The notes below the pieces were generated by a model. The model worked only from the letters and a program-made list of their open reading frames with translations. It had not been told where the DNA came from and did no database searches. The translations under genes were made by a program, and so were the position numbers. From positions 1-64,000 of the forward strand of contig NZ_LVVY01000071.1 of assembly GCF_001650025.1 (NCBI RefSeq): DNA of 64,000 nucleotides. The letters run 5' to 3'. Position 1 is the stretch's first letter. The number at the start of each line of letters is the position of its first letter. This document shows positions 1 through 6,884 of the stretch, piece by piece. The DNA is from Devosia elaeis. GTDB lineage: Bacteria > Pseudomonadota > Alphaproteobacteria > Rhizobiales > Devosiaceae.

Positions 1-68
1 CTCGGGGCTTCCATCGACGTTTCAAACCCGGAGGTTTTTTGACCGTCCGGCGCAAAAGCCTGTCCATG

Positions 69-78
69 GTAACGTTAC
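69..78. promoter_or_regulatory. 10-bp perfect palindrome, LacI-like operator candidate
   Basis: GTAACGTTAC lies about 72 bp before the first MFS gene. A palindrome with a central CG step is the usual shape of LacI/GalR-family operators. No LacI-family gene is visible in the window, so the regulator is unknown. A 10-mer can occur by chance. Confidence 0.3.
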
Positions 79-149
79 AAAAGCCTATTCTCGGGTCGCG
101 CGAAATGTCCTAGCTTGGCGGCGATTGATCTCCTTGAGCATTTTCAGAC

Positions 150-1322
150 ATGCGATTCGGCCTTGCCTTGCCGCCCCAGATCAAGGTCTTCGGGGCGTTC
201 TTCGTTTACTCCTTTGCCATGGGAAGCATGTTCCCGCGCCTGCCCGACATTCAGCGCGCCATGAATGTGGGCGAGGGCCAGCTCGGCCTGGCGCTGATCG
301 GCTCGGCCGTGGGCACGCTGATCTCGCTGACCTTTGCCGGCCGCTTCATCGAGGCCGTCGGCTATCGTCGCGTGCTGCTGGTCGCCATTCCGCTGCTGTC
401 GGCGCTCTATGCCCTGGCCATGTGGGCCCAGGGCCCGCTGATGTTCTTCCTGCTGCTGGTGCCGGTCGGCCTGACCATCGGCGCCATCGAGATCATCCTC
501 AATGTCGAGGCCGACCGGGTGGAGCACGCCATCGGCCGCCGCATCATGAGCCGGGCCCATGCCTTCTGGAGCCTGGGCTTCTTCGCGGCCGGCATTGTCG
601 GCTCCTTCATCGCCCAGAGCGGGCTGGAGCCGCGCTGGCACCTGATGGTGATGATCCCGGTCATCCTGGCCACGACGCTGCTCCTGCTCGGCCAGTTCCA
701 GCCGGCGCCGCACCGCACCGGGTCCAGCACCGAGGAAACGCCGCATTTCGCCCGGCCCACCATGCCCATCATGCTGCTGGTCGGCGTCTGCCTCTCCGCC
801 CTGCTCATGGAGGGCGCCGGCATCGACTGGTCGGCCATCTATATGCGCGACATGTTCACCGCCGAGCCGTTCTGGGCCGGCATCGCCGTGGCCATCGTCG
901 CCGGCTCGCAGGCCCTGGCGCGGTTCTTCGCCGATGGCTTCGTGGAGCGCTACAGCCCCGTCGCGGTGGCCCGCGTCCTGCTGGCCATTCTTTTCATCGG
1001 CGTGGTGCTGGTCTTTATCGCGCCGTTCGCCTGGGCCGCCTATCTGGGCTTTGCGCTGATCGGCATCGGCTCGAGCGCGCTGTTTCCGCTGGCCATGTCG
1101 GCGGCGGCGCAGCAGACCGATCGGCCCGCTGCCATCAACGTGGCCGCCCTGGCGCAATTTTCCTTCACCGCCTTCCTCCTGGGCCCGCCGCTTCTGGGCC
1201 TGGTGGCGGAGCATTTCGGCATTCGCTGGACCTTCGGCATCGGCATTCCCCTGGTGCTGCTGGGTTTCGCCACGGCCCATGTCCTGGCCAGCCGCCCGGT
1301 AACCAGAACGGTGACGCCATGA
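150..1322 (+). CDS. MFS transporter (first of a tandem pair)
   Basis: This 390-residue protein is an inner-membrane carrier of the major facilitator superfamily with about 12 hydrophobic segments. The first-half loop RLPDIQ and the segment GAGIDWSAIYMRDMF near the middle are both repeated in the next gene, so the two are paralogues. The family resembles the YbjJ-type MFS proteins, whose substrates are poorly known. The stop codon overlaps the start of the next gene (ATGA), so the two are translationally coupled. Family is confident; substrate is unknown. A LacI-like palindrome lies upstream. Confidence 0.85.
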   Translation: MRFGLALPPQIKVFGAFFVYSFAMGSMFPRLPDIQRAMNVGEGQLGLALIGSAVGTLISLTFAGRFIEAVGYRRVLLVAIPLLSALYALAMWAQGPLMFFLLLVPVGLTIGAIEIILNVEADRVEHAIGRRIMSRAHAFWSLGFFAAGIVGSFIAQSGLEPRWHLMVMIPVILATTLLLLGQFQPAPHRTGSSTEETPHFARPTMPIMLLVGVCLSALLMEGAGIDWSAIYMRDMFTAEPFWAGIAVAIVAGSQALARFFADGFVERYSPVAVARVLLAILFIGVVLVFIAPFAWAAYLGFALIGIGSSALFPLAMSAAAQQTDRPAAINVAALAQFSFTAFLLGPPLLGLVAEHFGIRWTFGIGIPLVLLGFATAHVLASRPVTRTVTP

Positions 1323-2509
1323 TCGCCCCCCCGCACCGCATCTATGCCTGCTTCTTCTTCTTCGCGGTCACCACCGGGGCGCTGATGGCGCGCCTGCCCG
1401 ATATCCAGACCCATCTGGGCGTCAGCGAAGGCCAGCTGGGCCTCACCATGATCGGCATGTCCATCGGCTCGCTGATCTCGCTGACCGTGGGTGCGCCGGT
1501 CATCGAAAGGCTGGGTTTCCGCACCACGGCCTTCTTCACCACGCTCGGGCCCTCGCTGCTCTTCGCCACCATTCCCTTCCTGCCCAGCGCCCCCTTCATG
1601 TTCGCCGTGCTCTTCCTGGTGGGCCTGCTCTCGGGCGCGCTGGAGATCAATCTCAATGTCGAGATCGACCGGCTGGAGGCCCGCACCGGCAAGCGCTTCA
1701 TGAACCGCGCCCATGGCTTCTGGAGCGTCGGCTTCTTCATCACCGCCCTGTTCGGCGCCATGATCCGCCAGTCCGGCCTCTCGGCCGGCCTGCACATGAT
1801 CATCATCGCGGTGATCGTGGTTCTGGTGGGCGGCTATCTCATCTATGGCGCCACCAATGAGCCCAAGCCGGTCCGGGCGCATGGCGATGCCGACAATCAC
1901 CGCTTCGCCTTCCCCACGATCGGGCTCCTGCCGCTCTGCCTCATCGGCTTCGCCGCCTTCCTGGTCGAGGGCGCCGGCATCGATTGGTCGGCCATCTATA
2001 TGCGCGATGTCTTCGCGGTGGAGCCTTTCGTGGGTGGCATGGGTCTCACCCTCTTCGCCTTCTTCATGGCGCTGATGCGGCTCACCGCCGATCCCATCGT
2101 CGCCCGCTACGGGCCGCGCAACGTGGCCATGGTCATGCTCAGCTTTGCCAGCCTGGGCGCGCTGCTGGTGGGCACGGCGCCCACGGCCGAGCTGGCCTTG
2201 CTGGGCTTCGCGCTCATGGGCGCCGGCTGTTCGGCGGTCTATCCGCTGGCCGTGTCGGCGGCGGCGCAGCGCACCGACAGGCCGGCTTCGGTCAATGTCG
2301 CCGCGCTCGGGCAGGTCAGTTTCGTGGTCTTCTTCATGGCCCCGCCGCTCCTGGGCTTCGTGGCCGAATTCATCGATATCCGCGCGTCCTACCTGGTCTG
2401 CCTGCCGCTGCTCCTGGCCGGTCTCTGGGCCTCGAGCTTCGCCCTGGGCGAACGGAAAGTGGCGGCGCCCCCCGGCCTGCCGCCCGAACCCCTGGGCCCC
2501 AATGGCTGA
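1319..2509 (+). CDS. MFS transporter (second of a tandem pair)
   Basis: This 396-residue, 12-segment MFS permease is a diverged copy of the preceding protein. It shares RLPDIQ near the N-terminus, the NVE(A/I)DR segment, the (S/N)RAHxFWS segment and GAGIDWSAIYMRD. The start ATG overlaps the previous stop, and the 3' end overlaps mmcB by 8 nt, which makes a three-gene transcription unit. The reading frame is open well upstream, but that part is a shadow of the first gene; homology begins at IYACFFFFAV. The pair may form a heteromer or have two related substrates; the sequence does not decide this. Confidence 0.85.
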   Translation: MIAPPHRIYACFFFFAVTTGALMARLPDIQTHLGVSEGQLGLTMIGMSIGSLISLTVGAPVIERLGFRTTAFFTTLGPSLLFATIPFLPSAPFMFAVLFLVGLLSGALEINLNVEIDRLEARTGKRFMNRAHGFWSVGFFITALFGAMIRQSGLSAGLHMIIIAVIVVLVGGYLIYGATNEPKPVRAHGDADNHRFAFPTIGLLPLCLIGFAAFLVEGAGIDWSAIYMRDVFAVEPFVGGMGLTLFAFFMALMRLTADPIVARYGPRNVAMVMLSFASLGALLVGTAPTAELALLGFALMGAGCSAVYPLAVSAAAQRTDRPASVNVAALGQVSFVVFFMAPPLLGFVAEFIDIRASYLVCLPLLLAGLWASSFALGERKVAAPPGLPPEPLGPNG

Positions 2510-2966
2510 GGACCTGCCGCCCATTGTCGATCTGCGCCAATCGGCCACCGCGCTGCGCGTGCAGCGCGGGGCCATGCGCATGCTGCGCGAGCGGCACGAC
2601 ATGGCCTGCTACGCCGAAGTGCCCCTGGCCAATGGCCGCCGGGCCGATATCCTGGCCGTGGGGCCGAAGGGCGAGATCTGGATCGTCGAGATCAAGTCGA
2701 GCCTGATCGACTTTCAGGTCGATCGCAAATGGCCCGAATATCGGGAATTTTCCGACAAGTTCTTCTTCGCCAAGCCGCCCGAGCTGGATGCGGAAATCTT
2801 TCCCGCCAGCGAGGGGCTGATCGTCGCCGACGGACATGACGGCGCCATTCTGCGCGACAGCCCCGATACCCCGCTGGCCCCGGCCCGACGCAAGGCGCTG
2901 CTGCTCAAGCTGGTCCGCATGGGAGCCGACCGCATCCATGTCCTCATGGATCCCGGCCCCCGATAA
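2502..2966 (+). CDS. mmcB: MmcB family DNA repair protein
   Basis: This 154-residue protein matches the MmcB-like family, a small nuclease-fold family of alphaproteobacteria named after a Caulobacter DNA-damage gene. The restriction-endonuclease-like core is visible: RRADILAV, then the strand IWIVEIKSS with the E-x-K pair typical of PD-(D/E)XK enzymes, then a Lys/Phe-rich FSDKFFFAKP segment. The start codon overlaps the end of the second MFS gene, so it is probably the last gene of that operon. The nuclease role is inferred from the fold motif. The link with two transporters is unexplained and may be only positional. Confidence 0.8.
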   Translation: MAEDLPPIVDLRQSATALRVQRGAMRMLRERHDMACYAEVPLANGRRADILAVGPKGEIWIVEIKSSLIDFQVDRKWPEYREFSDKFFFAKPPELDAEIFPASEGLIVADGHDGAILRDSPDTPLAPARRKALLLKLVRMGADRIHVLMDPGPR

Positions 2967-3012
2967 TCAATCCCCGCTGCGCTCCATCGCGCTAGAATGC
3001 CGCCCCGGGAGA

Positions 3013-3921
3013 TCAGAGATTGAACACGCGGCGCGGCTTGAATTGTCCATATTCCACCGATCCTGTCGCCAGCACCTGGCCCTTGAAGCTGGTCCAGCAT
3101 TCCTCCAGCGCCACCGGTGCGCCGGCCCCGGTGAGCAGGATCGTATTGCCGTGGCTGACGGCGCCGGCCTGGCCGGCATCGAGGCGGATTTCGGGCAGTC
3201 CGGCAAGCCCCAGCGCGACGGGGGCGATCAGCGCATCGCGCGCCGGCCCCGCCTCGGCGGCTTCCAGCGCCGCGAGGCTGATCGCGTCCTTGTCGGTGAA
3301 GGGACCCACGGCCGCCCGATGCAGGCTGGTCACATGCCCCACCGTGCCCAGCGCCTCGGCAATGTCCCGCGCCAGCGCCCGCACATAGGTGCCCTTGCCG
3401 CAGGTCACTTCCAGCACGCTGGTTTCCGTCCCGTGCTCGATCAAGGCGATATGGTCGATATCGATGGGCCGGGCCGCCAGTTCGACGGCCTCGCCGGCCC
3501 GCGCCAGGTCATAGGCGCGCTCGCCATCCACCTTGATGGCCGAAAAGGCCGGCGGCCGCTGCAGGATCGTGCCGATGAAGCGCGGCAGCACCGCTTCCAG
3601 CGCCCCGCGCTCGGGCCGGATATCGGATGTGGCGATGACTTCCCCTTCCGTGTCGTCGGTCGAGGTGGCGCGACCCCAGCCAATGGCGAAACGGTAGATC
3701 TTGGTTCCGTCCTGCACCTGCGGCACCGCCTTGGTGGCTTCGCCCAGCGCAATGGGCAGGATGCCGGTGGCCAGCGGGTCGAGCGTGCCGGCATGCCCCG
3801 CCTTGGCCGCCGACAGCAGCCAGCGCACCTTGCCCACCGCCTGGGTGGAGGTCATGTCATAGGGCTTGTCGAGCACGATCCATCCCGAGATGGCGCGCTT
3901 CCTGGATTTGGCTTGCGTCAC
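3013..3921 (-). CDS. truB: tRNA pseudouridine(55) synthase TruB
   Basis: TruB converts U55 of the T-loop of tRNAs to pseudouridine. The 302-residue protein has the family signature GHAGTLDPLATGILP around residues 42-56, with the catalytic aspartate at position 48, and the N-terminal GWIVLDKPYDMTS segment. Length is normal. It lies 3 nt downstream of rbfA on the same strand, the usual rbfA-truB order. The nusA-infB genes that normally precede the pair and the rpsO-pnp genes that normally follow it are absent here. Confidence 0.97.
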   Translation of the reverse strand: MTQAKSRKRAISGWIVLDKPYDMTSTQAVGKVRWLLSAAKAGHAGTLDPLATGILPIALGEATKAVPQVQDGTKIYRFAIGWGRATSTDDTEGEVIATSDIRPERGALEAVLPRFIGTILQRPPAFSAIKVDGERAYDLARAGEAVELAARPIDIDHIALIEHGTETSVLEVTCGKGTYVRALARDIAEALGTVGHVTSLHRAAVGPFTDKDAISLAALEAAEAGPARDALIAPVALGLAGLPEIRLDAGQAGAVSHGNTILLTGAGAPVALEECWTSFKGQVLATGSVEYGQFKPRRVFNL

Positions 3922-3924
3922 GAT

Positions 3925-4335
3925 TCAGTCTTCGTCCGTGCCGGCATCGTCGTCGAGATCGCGCTTCACCCGGTCCGAGCGCAGCAGCGCGTCGATCCGG
4001 CCGGCCTCCTCGAACGTGTCGTCCACGAAGAAGCGGATTTCCGGCGCATATTTGAGATCGATCTGCGGCGCGATCCGCCCGCGGATGAACTTGCGGTGCC
4101 GGTTGAGTGCGGCGACGATCTCCTCCGCATGCGTGCCGCCCAGCGGCATCACATAGGCATTGGCGATCTTGAGATCGGGCGTCATGCGCACTTCGGGCAC
4201 GGTGACGACCGCGCCGCGCAGGGCCTCGTCCTCGATTTCGCCGCGGGCGAACAGGGCGGCCAGGGCGTGGCGCACCAGTTCACCGACACGCAGCATGCGC
4301 TGGCTTGGGCCGGCGGGTTTATGGTCTTTTTTCAT
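3925..4335 (-). CDS. rbfA: 30S ribosome-binding factor RbfA
   Basis: RbfA is a late maturation factor of the 30S subunit that acts near the 5' end of 16S rRNA. The 136-residue protein shows the KH-like core: an N-terminal helix ([18 protein letters not shown]), a central [19 protein letters not shown] strand-helix region, and an R-rich [13 protein letters not shown] helix followed by the family segment [13 protein letters not shown]. It ends in an acidic tail. It is transcribed with truB. infB, the normal upstream neighbour, is not present. Confidence 0.96.
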   Translation of the reverse strand: MKKDHKPAGPSQRMLRVGELVRHALAALFARGEIEDEALRGAVVTVPEVRMTPDLKIANAYVMPLGGTHAEEIVAALNRHRKFIRGRIAPQIDLKYAPEIRFFVDDTFEEAGRIDALLRSDRVKRDLDDDAGTDED

Positions 4336-4368
4336 GGGGAAGCGGCTTATGCCCTCCCGGGTCCGCCG

Positions 4369-5031
4369 TCAATCCACGGGGCGCAAAGCCGCCTGCGACT
4401 TGAACTGGCCGAAGCGGGTTTCGACCTCTGCCGAAGAGACCGGCCAGGTGCTCGCATCGGCGGGGTCGAAGGCGGGTCCGCGCCATTCCTGGTAGATCGC
4501 GGCCACCCCGGCGGGGGATTTGTAGAAGCCCATGATCATCACCTCGCCCTGTCCGGCATAGCCCGGAAGGTCCCGGTAGGCGCCGCAGACAAGCCCGAGC
4601 GGGGGAATGTCGTCGCCATTGTCCGGCTCGAGCTGGAACAGCGCCACCCGGTCGGGGCGGCAGGTCCGCGCATAGACATCGATCATGGCCGTGCGCAGGT
4701 CGGCCAGTGTCAGGCCGGGTTGAGCGAAGATATTGGCGCCGTAAAGCCGGCTCCACAATGCCTCGCCCTCGCCGCGCGGATAGATTTCCAGCCGTGCCTG
4801 TCCATCCGCTTCGCGGAAATGCACCGAAACCAGGTCGAGCATGGTGGCGGGCGCGGCGCCCTGCAATTCCGTCCAGTCCGGCAGCGGCAGGGCCAGGGTC
4901 TGGTCCAGGGCGCGCAAGGTCAGGTGCTCGGCCGCCACCTCCAATGGCACGGCTTCGGCCTGGTGGGCGCCGGCCGGCATCGCCAGCAGCAGGCAGGCCA
5001 GAAGGACCATGGCGGACTTCATACTGGACAC
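4369..5031 (-). CDS. Exported protein of unknown function
   Basis: I do not recognise a family. The 220-residue product begins with a clear signal peptide (MKSAMVLLACLLLAMPAGAHQA), so it should reach the periplasm. The mature part has a mixed alpha/beta composition, two cysteines (about residues 123 and 147) that could form a disulphide, and no membrane segment. The C-terminal part contains IYQEWRGPAFDP. A second in-frame ATG three codons in is also a good start. It lies 33 nt upstream of rbfA on the same strand, so co-transcription is possible, but a functional link is not evident. Confidence 0.7.
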   Translation of the reverse strand: MSSMKSAMVLLACLLLAMPAGAHQAEAVPLEVAAEHLTLRALDQTLALPLPDWTELQGAAPATMLDLVSVHFREADGQARLEIYPRGEGEALWSRLYGANIFAQPGLTLADLRTAMIDVYARTCRPDRVALFQLEPDNGDDIPPLGLVCGAYRDLPGYAGQGEVMIMGFYKSPAGVAAIYQEWRGPAFDPADASTWPVSSAEVETRFGQFKSQAALRPVD

Positions 5032-5201
5032 GGGGCTCTCCTAAACCCGGAACATGAGGCGATTGCCCCGTCACGTCCGCTCCCGCACGCCCCCTGCGCG
5101 GCACCGGACAGGCCGACCATTAGGGAGGAAACCGAAGCCATGCAAGATCGGTGGGGAGCCAGCCAGGCGAACGCGGTTCCGTTGCGGAATTGCTGCAACA
5201 G

Positions 5202-6221
5202 TCAGCCGCGCGCCGCGCGCGCCACCGGCGTCTCGGGCAAAAGGCGATGAGGCGGCTGATGCCCATCCATGAAGGTGCGGATATTGACGATGACCGCCTC
5301 GCCCATCTCCACCCGCGCCTCCAGCGTCGCCGAGGCCATATGCGCGGTCAGCACCACGCGGCCGGTTTCGGCCAGCGCCAGCAGCCGGGGATCGATGCCG
5401 TTCTGGTTGTCGAAGACATCGAGCGCCGCCCCTGCCAGGTGGCAGGTTTCGAGCTGCTCGACCAGCGCCTTTTCATCGATCAGCTCGGGCCGGCTGACAT
5501 TGACCACATAGGCGCCCAGCTTCATGGCGGCGAGCCGCTCGGCCGAAAGGATGCCGTGGCTTTCCCGCGTCAGCGGCGTATGCAGGGACACGATGTCCAC
5601 CGCCGCCAGCATGGCGTCGAGATCGTCCCAATAGGTGGCCTCGATCGGGTTTTCCACGCCGGGCGGGCGGCGATTGCGCGAAAAATAATGGATGGACAGG
5701 CCGAAGGCCCGGGCGCGGCTGGCCACGGCGGTGCCGATGCGGCCCATGCCCACGATGCCCAATGCCTTGCCGCGCAGCCTGTGGCCGAGCATCGAGGTCG
5801 GCGACCATCCGGCCCAGGCGCGGTCGCGCAGCAGCATCTGCGTGCCTTCCACCAGTCGCCGGGGCAGCGCCAGCATCAGGGCCGTGGCCATGTCGGCCGT
5901 ATCCTCGGTCAGCACGGATGGCGTATTGGTGACGGTCAGGCCCGCCGCCCAGGCCGCTTCGAGGTCGATATTGTCCACGCCATTGCCGAACTGGGCGATC
6001 AGCCGGACGCTTTTCGGCAGGCGCGCGATCAGCTCGGCGTCGATCCGGTCGGTTATGGTGGAGACGAGCACGTCCTTGCCATCCAGGCCCGAGAGGATGT
6101 CGTCCGGGGTCAGTCCCTGGTCGGCATCGTTGACATCGGTTTCGAACAGGGTCGCCATGCGGGCTTCGATGCTGGCCGGCAGGCGCCTCGTCACCAATAT
6201 CTTGGGTTTGCTGGAAGTCAT
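5202..6221 (-). CDS. D-2-hydroxyacid dehydrogenase (glycerate dehydrogenase / glyoxylate reductase type)
   Basis: This 339-residue NAD(P)-dependent enzyme belongs to the D-isomer 2-hydroxyacid dehydrogenases, which reduce glyoxylate, hydroxypyruvate or similar 2-oxo acids. The Rossmann motif GMGRIG is at residues 158-163. The substrate loop QFGNGVDNID is near 78-87. The catalytic arginine lies in NVSRPELID (R244) and the histidine in LTAHMASAT (H294). The usual RGxLID is RPELID here, and the usual LDVFExEP box reads LDVFDNQNGIDP, so the region of the acid residue is atypical. The exact substrate cannot be told. It stands alone between genes of unrelated role. Confidence 0.88.
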   Translation of the reverse strand: MTSSKPKILVTRRLPASIEARMATLFETDVNDADQGLTPDDILSGLDGKDVLVSTITDRIDAELIARLPKSVRLIAQFGNGVDNIDLEAAWAAGLTVTNTPSVLTEDTADMATALMLALPRRLVEGTQMLLRDRAWAGWSPTSMLGHRLRGKALGIVGMGRIGTAVASRARAFGLSIHYFSRNRRPPGVENPIEATYWDDLDAMLAAVDIVSLHTPLTRESHGILSAERLAAMKLGAYVVNVSRPELIDEKALVEQLETCHLAGAALDVFDNQNGIDPRLLALAETGRVVLTAHMASATLEARVEMGEAVIVNIRTFMDGHQPPHRLLPETPVARAARG

Positions 6222-6323
6222 TCGTACCGGATGCAGCGGCCGGGCCAGGCTTGCGCCCGTCCTTCAGCGACCATTAAGGATCATGGGCTAGTGATAGGGC
6301 AAATCCACCCCGTCTGCAAAGTG

Positions 6324-6881
6324 ATGTTCCGTTTGCCCGCCTTTTCGGGCCTTGTGCGCCCATTTTTTCTGGTTCTTCTGGCGCTCGTCATGGCCTTCGC
6401 GGCGATGCCGCAGCCAATTTCGGCGCAGGACAATCCCAGCGGCCTCAAGCTGCCGCGCTTCGCCAGCACGCGCTCCAGCCCCATCAATGTGCGCGTCGGC
6501 CCGGGCACACGCTACGAGATCGCCTGGAACTTCCTGGTGCCGGGCGTGCCGGTGGAGATCATCCAGGAATTCGATACCTGGCGGAAAATCCGCGATTTCG
6601 AAGGCGACGAAGGCTGGGTGCATCAGAGCCTTCTGGCCGGCAACCGGGTCGGCTATGCCGCGCCGGTCATGGCCAATGGCGAGGTGCAGATGCACGCCAA
6701 TCCGTCCATCGATGCGCCCCTGCGGGCGCGGCTGGCCGGCGGCGTGCGGGTTTCGATCAGTGCCTGCAACGGCGATTGGTGCCAGGTTTCCGCCGGCCAG
6801 CCGGGCGAACGTGCGACCTATTCGGGCTGGGTGCGCCAGGAAGAGATCTGGGGCGTCTATCCCGACGAGGACTTCGACTGA
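6324..6881 (+). CDS. Exported SH3-domain protein
   Basis: The 185-residue product starts with a signal peptide (hydrophobic FFLVLLALVMAFAAM, then SAQD) and carries two bacterial SH3-like segments: SPINVRVGPGTRYEIAWNFLV with a downstream GWVHQSLL, and a second repeat with MHANPSIDAPLRARLAGGVRVSI. Such domains usually bind cell-wall peptides or act as periplasmic scaffolds. I chose ATG 6324; a GTG lies one codon earlier. The 3' end nearly meets the stop of the convergent oxidase gene. The function is inferred from the domain only. Confidence 0.82.
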   Translation: MFRLPAFSGLVRPFFLVLLALVMAFAAMPQPISAQDNPSGLKLPRFASTRSSPINVRVGPGTRYEIAWNFLVPGVPVEIIQEFDTWRKIRDFEGDEGWVHQSLLAGNRVGYAAPVMANGEVQMHANPSIDAPLRARLAGGVRVSISACNGDWCQVSAGQPGERATYSGWVRQEEIWGVYPDEDFD

Positions 6882-6884
6882 GGC

